Origin: Tolypothrix bouteillei VB521301
GTDB lineage: Bacteria > Cyanobacteriota > Cyanobacteriia > Cyanobacteriales > Nostocaceae
DNA length: 64,000 nt
Reading direction: 5' to 3'
NCBI RefSeq assembly: GCF_000760695.4
Contig: NZ_JHEG04000001.1
Coordinates: 813,824 to 877,823, forward strand
The notes under the pieces were generated by a model. That model was not told where the DNA came from. It did not search any database and saw only the letters and a list, made by a program, of their open reading frames with translations. The translations under genes were made by a program, and so were the position numbers. Of the stretch, positions 54,597-63,559 are shown piece by piece (the stretch's first letter is position 1; the number at the start of each line of letters is the position of its first letter).

Positions 54597-55439
54597 TTAA
54601 ATGACGTCAGCAAACGTCCGTTCCATTTTGCGGAAGTACCAAATGCCAGTCACTAGTACTATGGCTACTAATGCCACAGATAGAATGAATCCTGGCAAAT
54701 ACAGTTTTGATTCTCCACCTAAAATTGCCCAACGAAATCCATCAATCACACCGACCATTGGATTTAAAGAATATAGCAATCGCCACTTTTCTGGAACAAT
54801 ACTGCTACTAAAACCCACAGGCGATATGTAAAGACCAAATTGGACAATAAACGGCACAATGTAACGAAAATCTCGGTATTCGACATTTAAAGCAGCCAGC
54901 CACAATCCCGCTCCTATGGCTGCTGCAAATGCGATCGCGACGAACAAAGGCAGTGTTAAAATTCGCCAATCTGGTACAAAGTTGTACCATGCCATTAAGC
55001 CAAGCAGAATTATGCCAGAAACCATGAAGTCTACAAAACTGACTATGACAGCACTAACAGGCACAATCAGACGTGGAAAATAGACTTTAGACACAAGATT
55101 GGCATTCACAATTAAGCTATTGCTGGATTCACTAAGTGCATTGGCAAAAAATTGCCAAGGTAACATAGCAGCAAACACCAGAATCGGATATGGCGCACCT
55201 TGAGAAGGTAATTTAGCTAAGCTACCAAAGACTACAGTGAACACAACCATTGTTAAAAATGGTCGGATCAGTGCCCAAGCAAGACCAATTGCAGTTTGCT
55301 TGTAGCGTACTAAAATATCGCGCCAAGCAAGAAAATAAAAAAGTTCTTGATAGCGCCATAAATCTTGCCAGTACTGGCGCTCGGTACGTCCTGCCTCAAT
55401 CACTAGTTTTGGTTTAGAGGCAATCTCTTGATGCCGCAT
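54597..55439 (-). CDS. wzm: polysaccharide ABC exporter permease
   Basis: This 280-aa ABC-2 type membrane protein has about six hydrophobic helices from residue 32 onward, with the family pattern FYFLAWRDILVRYKQTAIGL, WALIRPFLTMVVF and the late loop VGFSSSIVPEKWRLLYSLNP. It forms the channel for glycan export with the Wzt-like ATPase. It follows the zinc-ribbon gene by 22 bp. No signal peptide is needed. Confidence 0.94.
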   Translation of the reverse strand: MRHQEIASKPKLVIEAGRTERQYWQDLWRYQELFYFLAWRDILVRYKQTAIGLAWALIRPFLTMVVFTVVFGSLAKLPSQGAPYPILVFAAMLPWQFFANALSESSNSLIVNANLVSKVYFPRLIVPVSAVIVSFVDFMVSGIILLGLMAWYNFVPDWRILTLPLFVAIAFAAAIGAGLWLAALNVEYRDFRYIVPFIVQFGLYISPVGFSSSIVPEKWRLLYSLNPMVGVIDGFRWAILGGESKLYLPGFILSVALVAIVLVTGIWYFRKMERTFADVI

Positions 55440-55461
55440 AAATTATCGTTGCCTCAATAAC

Positions 55462-55908
55462 TTAACTCATAAACTTATAAGCATTGATGTTTCTATAGGT
55501 GAGAAAACGAGCTTGCCTGCGAGTAAACTCTCCTACGGAAGGGTTCCCTTGAGGGGAAATTACTCCAGCTGCTTGTTGCCAAAGCTCTGATGGTGCCAAT
55601 GACACTTCATAAGTACGGCGATCCCGCTTGCGGACGTGATACCATTTTGTTGCCTGACATTGCTGACACCAAAAAGCTTCTAGCCACTCTCCGTCTAGAG
55701 GAACTGCTGTCTGATTGGCGACTAACAGGATTGCATTGCGTCGGCTTATGCCTCTAGCTTCTAATTGACCCGAGCGATCTGCGTATAGTTGATATTTAGA
55801 ACTCATACTATCGAGATAACAACTATGGGTTGGACAGTAAATAGCTCGTCTTTTTGAACGTTTTCGATTTCGATCGCACCTTCTCTGCAATTTGACCTCC
55901 CACGGCAA
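55462..55908 (-). CDS. small zinc-ribbon protein, unknown function
   Basis: About 148 aa if translation starts at the TTG near 55908; an internal ATG at 55806 is the other candidate. Two cysteine pairs are visible, CPTHSC near residue 25 and CQQC near residue 80, which could bind one zinc. The N-terminus is very basic (RCDRNRKRSKRR), suggesting nucleic-acid binding. The end carries RRQARFLTYRNINAYKFM. It lies 22 bp upstream of wzm on the same strand, so it may head the export operon. A regulator is possible but not shown. Confidence 0.65.
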   Translation of the reverse strand: MPWEVKLQRRCDRNRKRSKRRAIYCPTHSCYLDSMSSKYQLYADRSGQLEARGISRRNAILLVANQTAVPLDGEWLEAFWCQQCQATKWYHVRKRDRRTYEVSLAPSELWQQAAGVISPQGNPSVGEFTRRQARFLTYRNINAYKFMS

Positions 55909-55926
55909 TAAAAATAAGGAAGGTTA

Positions 55927-56000
55927 CGTTGGATAGACCGAGATCAAAATGACCATCAAAGCCCAGAGCCGAAATTTACTAAAGATTATTTAATTCAAAG
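55927..56000 (+). repeat. 74-bp direct repeat, left copy
   Basis: The sequence begins CGTTGGATAGACCGAGATC and ends TATTTAATTCAAAG. It matches 58840-58913 clearly along its length (CGTTGGATAGAC-GAGATC, GACC-TCAAAGCC and TATTTAATT- blocks). The pair bracket one glycosyltransferase gene. Confidence 0.75.
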
Positions 56001-56274
56001 ATTTAGCTATTGTTTTAGCTTTGTTTTTATTTTTGGAATTTTCAATCTTTCCAAAATATTTTGCGGTGTTTTGTTTTGTTATTTTTGTCTGGTTTTTCTC
56101 TCACAAAAATTATAAGAACATTATAAAAGAATTTTCTAAGGATACTTACGTGTATTGTTTAATTCATGTGAATTTTTTGCGTTTATTAACAAGAAAAATG
56201 AAGAGTATGTAAATTAATACTAATAAAATTATTTATGACTTTTTCGCCCTGCTTTTAGTAGTTTATGTATGACT

Positions 56275-56420
56275 CTTATCTGATTTTTGAAATACAAATA
56301 AGGGATACACCTTCGTGTAAGGGGAAAGCGTATGGATAGGAGTGGTGTTGGACATCCCCTACCACAAGAGCCCTTTGGCGGACAATGCCTACCCTACAGT
56401 ACTCAAAGCTTGTCATAAAT
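56275..56420 (+). repeat. diverged intergenic repeat, copy B
   Basis: It starts CTTATCTGATTTTTGAAATA and shares GGAGTGG-GTTGG and ATG-CT-CCCTAC blocks with the copy at 56650-56790. The leading motif also occurs at 23289-23310. Gaps between blocks differ, so the copies are old or under weak constraint. Confidence 0.55.
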
Positions 56421-56649
56421 TCTTGGTGATTCCAATAGTAGCATTTTAAATTTAAAATTTTAGCAAAAGTAAAATAAAACTATTTTCATATTTGTTACAT
56501 AAAATTATGTAGTTTTATTTGTGAGTTAGTTTTGAAGTTCAATAATTATTACCATTGCTAAAATTTAGCAATGCTTCATTATAAATTTATAAAAAAAACA
56601 AACCAGGAAATGGCAGAATTTGTTCGCCTCATAAATACCATATAAAAAT

Positions 56650-56790
56650 CCTATCTAATTTTTGAAATATAAAGGAGCCACCCTCATACGTGGAGAACCT
56701 ACGTTGAGAGGAGTGGCGTTGGCAATAACTACAACAGGGGTCTTTTGATATGCAATGTCTCTTGCCCTACATGACTTAAACTTTTGTTGT
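56650..56790 (+). repeat. diverged intergenic repeat, copy C
   Basis: It starts CCTATCTAATTTTTGAAATA, has GAGAGGAGTGGCGTTGG in the middle and CAATGTCTCTTGCCCTAC near its end. It aligns with the copy at 56275-56420 and shares its first 22 bp, with one mismatch, with 23289-23310. Confidence 0.55.
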
Positions 56791-56884
56791 TCTACGTCAC
56801 GAAAACAATGATTGGGGTTTGCGTATAGCTCTATGCTTGGGAGTATCTCTTTAAGGAGATACCCTTTGGATACAAAATGTCAGT

Positions 56885-58195
56885 TTAAAGTACAACTTTC
56901 TCCAAAACCTTCAAATACTGCTGGGAAATGATTTGAGCAGTAAAATGAGATTGCATATACTTACGACCTGCCATACCCATACTCTTTGCAAGCTGGCGAT
57001 CTTTACTCAACAAGCGAATAAACTGAGCTAAACCTTGACTATCTCCATTTTCAAAAACACCACCACAGTTAGCATCTGCTATCATCTGCCATAAATACGA
57101 GCGTTTAGAGCAAATCACTGCCATTGGTCGTCCAGTTGCTAACGCAGGATACACCTTGCTAGGAGCAACTAGACTTTCCATACCCGCACCTACACTAACT
57201 AAGGATAAATCACAAGCCGTTAAGGAATAGGGCAGCACTTCTTTGTCTTGATATGGTAGAAATACCATATTATCTAGTTTTAAGCGATGTGACTCTCTAA
57301 GTAAATCCTCACCTTTTGCGCCACTACCAATAAACACAAACTGAATAGGCTCATCTTTTAAAAGCTTTGCTGCTTCTAGGATCGTATTCATATCATGGCA
57401 GCGCCCCATATTTCCTGAGTAGAGAACAGTAAACTTTTCAACTAGCTTATGCTTCCAGGCAAACCAGTTTTGCTGCTTGGGTATAGGCACAATCAAGTTG
57501 GGGTTTCCCCAACTGTGAATGACAAAAACTTTGTCTGCTACTTGCGGGCAATGAGATACTATCCGCATTTTCATAGCTGGGCTTAAAACTATAATGGCTT
57601 TAGCTTTCAACCAAATCTTTTTGTTGATAGCCCGCCAAAGCTTTGCCAACCAATGATCCTTAGATATCACTCCCAAGGAAATCGCAATATCTGGGTACAG
57701 GTCGTAAAGTATACAAATATAAGGCAGTCGGAAGAAAGTTTCTGCTATGTATCCCAGAATAATCGAAAATGGAGGAGCTGTAGTTAGCAGCAAAACATTA
57801 CAACGCTGGCTTGTCTTAAACAAATGGAGTATTGCTCGCAAAGTGAATAAGACTCCACTAATAGCTTTGCCACGAATTCGGCCCAACCACAACTGAGCCG
57901 ATCGCGATCGCTGAATGAAAATTCGTTCAAATTGTTCAATGGCTGGTGCAGAAGCGTCCTTAAAAGCATAGCCCGGTTGACTTGTGAAAACCTCAACCTC
58001 TACACCTTGCTGTCCTAAGTTTTTAACGAGTTCCTCAATTAACTGTCCGGTAGCAGCATAGTCGGGTGGAAAGAACTGGGTAATGACAGACAACCTAATG
58101 CTCTGTTTGCTCTTAATAGAGTCTTGAGTTTTACCTTCTATATAAAAAGAGCTTGACTGTAATAATTTTTCATTGATTCGATCTCTGGGTGTCAT
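56885..58195 (-). CDS. GT4 family glycosyltransferase (WcaI/WbuB-like)
   Basis: This 436-aa protein has a 30-residue polar N-terminal extension before LSVITQFFPPDYAATGQLIE. The donor half starts FTVLYSGNMGRCHDMNTILE, and SLVAPSKVYPALATGRPMAV covers the catalytic region. This arrangement is typical of WcaI/WbuB-type glycosyltransferases. It stands apart from the main cluster, between two non-coding regions, and is bracketed by the 74-bp direct repeats at 55927 and 58840. That suggests it was inserted or moved as a unit. Confidence 0.92.
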   Translation of the reverse strand: MTPRDRINEKLLQSSSFYIEGKTQDSIKSKQSIRLSVITQFFPPDYAATGQLIEELVKNLGQQGVEVEVFTSQPGYAFKDASAPAIEQFERIFIQRSRSAQLWLGRIRGKAISGVLFTLRAILHLFKTSQRCNVLLLTTAPPFSIILGYIAETFFRLPYICILYDLYPDIAISLGVISKDHWLAKLWRAINKKIWLKAKAIIVLSPAMKMRIVSHCPQVADKVFVIHSWGNPNLIVPIPKQQNWFAWKHKLVEKFTVLYSGNMGRCHDMNTILEAAKLLKDEPIQFVFIGSGAKGEDLLRESHRLKLDNMVFLPYQDKEVLPYSLTACDLSLVSVGAGMESLVAPSKVYPALATGRPMAVICSKRSYLWQMIADANCGGVFENGDSQGLAQFIRLLSKDRQLAKSMGMAGRKYMQSHFTAQIISQQYLKVLEKVVL

Positions 58196-58839
58196 TGAAT
58201 CCGTCCTTGAAAAAGTTTGTAATAATCGAGGTGCAAAACTCTATCAATTAAGTGGAAAATACCTGGATTTTGCTACCCCTTGAAGAATTCGTTGGAGAGT
58301 GTATTTTACGACTTCCTTTCTCTCAAAACATGACTGAAAGATGTGAAGTAAGTCTCAATACGACTTGGTCAAGAATTGTCTGCACCACAAAAAACACGGT
58401 TTCTTTTAGAAACGGGGTTTTTGTTCTGGCTTATCCAAGCAGTATTGGGATGACAAGTGCTTGCTTCACAAAAATCGCTAATTTTAGAGTGGGAAGGGAG
58501 TTAGGGCTTACGCATCCTCAACGGTATTGTGGGAGTTTCATACGTTGAGCATCTCCCATAACACTTCTTAAAAAGGGTGAGTGTGTGTCAATCCTAGGAG
58601 CAAGCGGACAAAAAGAGTTTGCGTTTCACATATGAGTCTAACTAAGTATAAATTACGACTCATGCATTCACACAAATACTCACAGATTTGTTCTGCGATC
58701 GTACTGTGTCAAATATCTATAAAGGTTGTTTAAAGCTTCTGCGAAATGTGTAATATGCACTTCTTACCATTGCATAGATACACTTTCTCCGGCAATCGGT
58801 TCTCTTCATTGTTCCAGACCACAAATCAAAAGAGAGATC

Positions 58840-58913
58840 CGTTGGATAGACTGAGATCGAAACGACCCTCAAAGCCGAAATCCTAAACTTACAATAGACT
58901 ATTTAATTTAAAT
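58840..58913 (+). repeat. 74-bp direct repeat, right copy
   Basis: It begins CGTTGGATAGACTGAGATC and ends TATTTAATTTAAAT, matching 55927-56000 in the same orientation. The two copies are 2.9 kb apart and flank the glycosyltransferase at 56885-58195 with its upstream region. Confidence 0.75.
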
Positions 58914-59137
58914 GCAAAAACTTACTCTCTTGAAATACTGGTACATCAGCGGTTCTTGCCGCAGTCTCTTCGCAACAAAACCAATATTCCGCCAATATAC
59001 TTAAATTTTTCCCAAAAATCTAACTCCCTTTAAGTTTTACAGCTATTTTGTCAGATACACAGAGCATATCACAGTTTAACTTTAGTTAGGTATATGGTTA
59101 TGGATAAAAATAATTTATGTAAATTTACTGAAAACAA

Positions 59138-59165
59138 TTGACAAAACTTTTTCCTACGCTAAAAT
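59138..59165 (+). promoter_or_regulatory. possible sigma-70-type promoter of the Wzc-like gene
   Basis: TTGACA (59138-59143) and TAAAAT (59160-59165) are separated by 16 bp in AT-rich DNA. If used, the transcript would have a leader of about 550 nt. This is the best match in the region, but in such AT-rich sequence a chance match is likely enough to keep confidence low. Confidence 0.35.
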
Positions 59166-59727
59166 TAAAATACAAGACATTAAGTGTATTTACGTAGTTT
59201 TTTTTATAAAAGACGAATGAAAATAACTAAAATTAATACTTTAAGCCTGAGAAAGGGAGTATGAGACGTTTGAGGATAGTATCACTTAAATCTACACGTT
59301 TATGTAAATTTTATCTATTAAATTTGCTTATATTTTACTTTTTTTTACATGGCTTTACTATAGGGAAAAGCTATAAGCTTTTTATCAGCCCTATGGCAGA
59401 AATTTAAATTAGAGGAGTTTATTTGCTTGATACTTTCATAACAATAAATTTTTATCTGGTAGTTCACCAAATAAAATTTGAGGAGGTAGAGTTTAGGAAA
59501 GAGGGATTTTCATCTTTAGGTTACAGCACACACTTTGCGAGGATTTATCTAGCAACCATGTATCCTAATGTGATATGATTAAATCCTTATAGTTACTCGC
59601 TTCAACGCAGTCAACAGTTCGCGAGCATCTGATAAAAGCAGAGTAATTCCTAACTCAGTTGCCGTTTCAACTAGCATTTCCTGTGTTGTGCAAATCCTGT
59701 TTGTATTTTTCTAAGCATTAATAAATC

Positions 59728-61884
59728 ATGGAGAATCATTCTTCTCAACCTCTAAGTTCTGAGCAAAATACGAACTTAGTACCTCACCCTCAAGCTTCTC
59801 CGTGGTCTGAAGGACAAGGAGAAGATTGGAATTTACGTGAACTGTTAAGTATTGTACGACGACGAGGGCTAGTTATTGCAGCGATCGCCACGGTTGTCAT
59901 GGGTGCTGTTGTCTATTCAACTTTGAAACAGAAAGCAGTTTATGAAGGCAATTTTAGGCTGTTAGTAGAACCTCTCAATCAAGAAAGTACGTTGTTAGAT
60001 CTAACCTCTGGCAAACAGAACTCCAACTCAAGTCAGCCCAGCCTGGACTATGATAGCCAAATACAGGTTCTTAAAAGTCCCGGACTGATAACAGGGATTG
60101 CAAAGCTATTAGAGCCAGCTTATCCCGCCATCAACTATAATTCTCTTGTCAATTCTCTGACCATCACTCGCTTGGGTGAGACTAAGATTCTAGAAATTCG
60201 GTATCGGAGCAACGATCCTAGAGAAATTAAAATAGTGCTAGATCGGGTTGCTGAAGCTTACTTAAAATACAGCTTAGAAGAAAGGCAAACAAGCTTGCGC
60301 CAAGGGCTTCAGTTTGTGGAGACACAACTCAAGTCCATGCAGATGCGGGTCGATCAGCTGCAAAAAGAGCAGCAAATTTTTCGACAAAAGTATAAGTTAA
60401 CCGATCCAGATATCCAAGCAGCGCAAATCAACGAGCGAGCTAGTACTCTAGCTCAACAACGACTAGCAGTCAATCAGCAGTTGGCAACAACTCGCGCCAA
60501 ATTAACCAGTTTGGAGAAACAAAGTGGAGAGTTAGCAGCGCTCAATGAAGCAACAGTATACCAACAGCTTATAGCTCAGGTGCGTCAGTTAGACACTCAG
60601 ATAGCAACTGAGTTAACTCGTTTTCAAGAGGACAGCCCACCCGTTCAAGCATTGAAAGAAAAACGCGAAAAACTGGTGCCCTTGTTAAACCAAGAAGCAA
60701 AACGTTTTTTAAACGTAGAATTGGCTAAGCTAGTCACTGAAGTAGAGACTTTAGAAGTGCAAAGCCAAGAGCTTGCAAAAGCCGAACAGAAGCTCGAACA
60801 GCAACGCAAGCAGTTACCAGTATTGGCACGAAAGTACACGGAATCGCAACGGAAATTACAAGTAGCAACAGAAAGCCTGAACCGTTTTCTCAGTACTCGC
60901 GAAGCTCTTCAGATCCAAGTCGCACAGACAGAGCTTCCTTGGCAATTAATTCAAGCACCGATTCAACCAACAAACCCCGTATCTCCCGACATTCGTCGTA
61001 GTTTGATAACGGGGTTTGTCCTTAGCTTAGTTTTAGGAATCAGTACGGCACTATTTATAGAAAAAATGGACAATACTTACCATAGTATTGATGCCCTCAA
61101 AAAGAAAGTTAAAGAACCGTTATTAGGCGCTATCCCCTTTGAAAAACAAGTTCAAAATGTTTCACCTCGTACTTCTAACCCCAAAATTTCCATCAAGATA
61201 GTACCAGATGCCTTTTCCAGGCATCTTCCCGGATTAGCTGTGACGGCTGAACAAAGCCATAACAACTACTCCGCGAATTTCTTAGAAGCTTTGCGCGTAC
61301 TGTACACAAATATTCAACTACTGAGTTCGGATCGCCCTATCCGTTCCTTAGTCGTTAGCTCAGCAACGCAAGGAGACGGTAAGTCTACAGTGGCATTTCA
61401 TTTAGCTCAGATAGCAACAGCAATGGGACACCGAGTACTGCTTGTAGATGCGGATATGCGCCGCCCTATGATTCACAGCCTATCCGATCTCAATAACCAA
61501 TGGGGATTGAGTAACCTAATTTCAGCAAATTTACCAATTGCAGAAGTAATTCGACAACCGTCATTTATCAACCAATTATCTGTAGTCACTGCTGGACCTA
61601 TACCACCTGACCCAACCAAATTGCTTTCCTCTGAAAAAATGAAACGATTGATAGCAAGTTTTCATAATAGCTTTGATTTGGTGATTTATGACGTTCCTCC
61701 TTTAATCGGGTTAGCAGATGCTAGCTTACTAGCACCTCACACAGATGGCATTTTACTGGTAGCGAGAATACATCGCACAAACTGTTTGGTATTGAAACAA
61801 GCCTTGGATAACGCCAAACGATCTCGCATGACTGTCTTAGGTCTTGTTGCTAACGGTCAAACAACTAGTTTTAACATTTATTAA
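59728..61884 (+). CDS. Wzc/GumC-like polysaccharide co-polymerase with BY-kinase domain
   Basis: This 718-aa inner-membrane protein sets chain length and helps export of exopolysaccharide. The Wzz domain spans about 30-180, with a first helix at LVIAAIATVVMGAVVYSTL. A long periplasmic coiled coil follows (about 190-390). The second helix (about 425-450) follows NPVSPDIRRS, the usual proline-rich motif. The bacterial tyrosine kinase domain (about 515-718) has Walker A SATQGDGKST (Lys about 552), Walker A' VLLVDADMRRP and Walker B LVIYDVPP. The C-terminus has only one Tyr, in the final NIY, not a Tyr cluster. It converges with patB/cnfR. Confidence 0.93.
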   Translation: MENHSSQPLSSEQNTNLVPHPQASPWSEGQGEDWNLRELLSIVRRRGLVIAAIATVVMGAVVYSTLKQKAVYEGNFRLLVEPLNQESTLLDLTSGKQNSNSSQPSLDYDSQIQVLKSPGLITGIAKLLEPAYPAINYNSLVNSLTITRLGETKILEIRYRSNDPREIKIVLDRVAEAYLKYSLEERQTSLRQGLQFVETQLKSMQMRVDQLQKEQQIFRQKYKLTDPDIQAAQINERASTLAQQRLAVNQQLATTRAKLTSLEKQSGELAALNEATVYQQLIAQVRQLDTQIATELTRFQEDSPPVQALKEKREKLVPLLNQEAKRFLNVELAKLVTEVETLEVQSQELAKAEQKLEQQRKQLPVLARKYTESQRKLQVATESLNRFLSTREALQIQVAQTELPWQLIQAPIQPTNPVSPDIRRSLITGFVLSLVLGISTALFIEKMDNTYHSIDALKKKVKEPLLGAIPFEKQVQNVSPRTSNPKISIKIVPDAFSRHLPGLAVTAEQSHNNYSANFLEALRVLYTNIQLLSSDRPIRSLVVSSATQGDGKSTVAFHLAQIATAMGHRVLLVDADMRRPMIHSLSDLNNQWGLSNLISANLPIAEVIRQPSFINQLSVVTAGPIPPDPTKLLSSEKMKRLIASFHNSFDLVIYDVPPLIGLADASLLAPHTDGILLVARIHRTNCLVLKQALDNAKRSRMTVLGLVANGQTTSFNIY

Positions 61885-61966
61885 CTTGAGAAGAGCGAAT
61901 AGAGACTCAAAGTAGTTACAGCTTGACTTTTGAAAGACCAAGTATTTTCTTGAGGGAAATGGAGTA

Positions 61967-63559
61967 TCAGGCAATACCCAAAACCTTTCGCAGCACAGCT
62001 TGGTCTTCTAACTTGGCTTTAAGACGACCGTTTTCCAAATCGCGAATCCAACTTTGGCTTTTACCAGCCAATTTTGCCAATTCTCTTTGGGAAAGATTTA
62101 AATTTTGTCTTGCTTGTAGAATTTGATCGCCAAGCAAGAACCCTGCCGTGCTTTTTGACTTTTTTTTGTTCTTAGTAGCAGTTCGTTGTTTTTTGTCTGG
62201 TTCAATGGTTTGATGTTCCCACTCTTGTGGTAACTCAAAAGATAATATGCGAGCATTCATGAGCATATTCCACTTACCACGAGGACTTGCATCTGTTATA
62301 CGGGTATTACCACCTGCATCATTAATCCAAAACTCTAACGCTTCATCTGGATCTTCGGGTATCTCAACTAATTTCGCCCATAAGGGCTGAATTTCAGGTG
62401 GATAGGTCACAGGGTCAAATGTCGGTTTCATGCCATAATAGTTAAGGACTTCTAAATCATTTTCAAAAGTCCGCAGCAGCCGTTTGCGTTCTTCCCTCTG
62501 TCTGCAAGCAACAGAGATTTTTGCTTCTCCGTAAGCTACCCGCAGTAGGGTAGGGACTGTGATCCGTTGTTCCTTCCCCATTTTGGTTTTAAACAACAGC
62601 CATAACATCAGTCGCGCTGTACCTTCATGTTGTTGCCAAATACTCATGACTGTGGTTAACAGGGATTTGGGCAAGCTGCCATATTGATAAAATGCAGTTC
62701 TTTCCTTACAACCTTGTTTATTTAAGAAATATTGAGACCAGACACCTGCTCTGACTTTAAAAGTTAACCCAGTTAAATATTTACACCCAATATTATCTTC
62801 TTGAAAGTGATGTTGAATGTCTATCAAGTGCCACAGTCGGCTGTCTTCTACAGAAAACCCCTTAATATAACCTTGTTGGGGCCAATTAATGGAAACAATC
62901 AGCGAACAAGCTTGTTGTACCAAATTCTTCATCAATGCCAGCTTAGCGCTTTTACTCAAGTCTTTGCGCTTTTCCATACCCAAGTATTTCTCAATTTGGC
63001 GGTCATCGATAGCAAATTCTTGTTCCCAAGGCTTATCTAAAGCTGTTACATGAGCAGCAAAAATCAAGTTGATGCAAGCCGCTCTAATATCAAAATTCTC
63101 TATTGTTTCTAATTCAGTCAGAAGTTCACCCTTGTTACGGAGTTCGGAGACATGAAAAGAGATTTCTCCCTTTCCTTGATTAACTTGTCTGAAATAACAC
63201 ACTTTTTGAGATTCATCAATTGCCCAAGGTAGCGAAGTTCTTTGAGAAAGAACATTACAAGCTTCCCATATGACTAGTGATGATGCAAATGGATTGGTCT
63301 TACCGTTGGCAAATAAATCAGGACTAGTTACTTCTCTAAAGTCAATTTTGCATCGCCCTCTTTTTGCCTGTAAAGGAATGGGCGACTGTGTTGGGCAAAC
63401 AATTACACATTGAGGTTCGGGGTAATAGCCCTCGCAATTGTTACAAAGGCTAGGATCGATCCAGTATTCATCGTTCTCTAGTTTGATAGCACCAGTAGGA
63501 CATTGGGGACGGCAATTGTCACATCCAACGCAACTGTTGTTAGGAATTGTATAAGACAT
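61967..63559 (-). CDS. patB: PatB/CnfR-type ferredoxin-HTH regulator of nitrogen fixation
   Basis: 530 aa from the ATG at 63559, supported by GGGAAGAAG about 6 nt upstream; a GTG start at 63574 would use the same bases. The N-terminus holds eight cysteines at about residues 10, 13, 16, 20, 39, 42, 51 and 55, giving two [4Fe-4S] sites (CVGCDNCRPQC and CNNCEGYYPEPQC). The long middle region has no named motif. The last 56 residues are a helix-turn-helix (LNLSQRELAKLAGKSQSW). This is the plan of PatB in Anabaena (needed for diazotrophic growth) and CnfR in Leptolyngbya (activates nif genes in low oxygen), of near-identical length. No nif gene is in the window. Confidence 0.9.
   Translation of the reverse strand: MSYTIPNNSCVGCDNCRPQCPTGAIKLENDEYWIDPSLCNNCEGYYPEPQCVIVCPTQSPIPLQAKRGRCKIDFREVTSPDLFANGKTNPFASSLVIWEACNVLSQRTSLPWAIDESQKVCYFRQVNQGKGEISFHVSELRNKGELLTELETIENFDIRAACINLIFAAHVTALDKPWEQEFAIDDRQIEKYLGMEKRKDLSKSAKLALMKNLVQQACSLIVSINWPQQGYIKGFSVEDSRLWHLIDIQHHFQEDNIGCKYLTGLTFKVRAGVWSQYFLNKQGCKERTAFYQYGSLPKSLLTTVMSIWQQHEGTARLMLWLLFKTKMGKEQRITVPTLLRVAYGEAKISVACRQREERKRLLRTFENDLEVLNYYGMKPTFDPVTYPPEIQPLWAKLVEIPEDPDEALEFWINDAGGNTRITDASPRGKWNMLMNARILSFELPQEWEHQTIEPDKKQRTATKNKKKSKSTAGFLLGDQILQARQNLNLSQRELAKLAGKSQSWIRDLENGRLKAKLEDQAVLRKVLGIA

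Larger units (their letters stand above)
55909..56884. other. 976-bp AT-rich non-coding region with repeats
   Basis: It holds one member of a 74-bp direct repeat (55927-56000), two diverged copies of a roughly 140-bp repeat (56275-56420 and 56650-56790), a very AT-rich stretch (56000-56270), and a small hairpin (GTATCTC 56843-56849 / GAGATAC 56856-56862) just beyond the stop of the next glycosyltransferase gene. A 63-codon hydrophobic ORF at 56021-56212 looks like composition-driven chance. Confidence 0.65.
58196..59727. other. 1.5-kb non-coding region before the Wzc-like gene
   Basis: No supported gene is present; a 98-codon ORF at 58252-58548 shows no family-like sequence. It contains a GGTTTC/GAAAC-type hairpin near 58400, a TTAGGGCTTACGCA phrase near 58502, an inverted repeat ATGAGTC/GACTCAT (58632-58663), the right copy of the 74-bp direct repeat (58840-58913), and a promoter-like sequence at 59138-59165. 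The last 500 bp are very AT-rich and may be a long leader. Confidence 0.6.

Noticed and set aside
56021..56212. 63-codon hydrophobic ORF
   Set aside because: Very AT-rich DNA gives Phe/Ile/Lys-rich frames by chance; there is no clear ribosome-binding site and no recognisable homology.
58252..58548. 98-codon ORF in the region before the Wzc-like gene
   Set aside because: It crosses a hairpin repeat and the TTAGGGCTTACGCA phrase, and the protein has no domain-like pattern.
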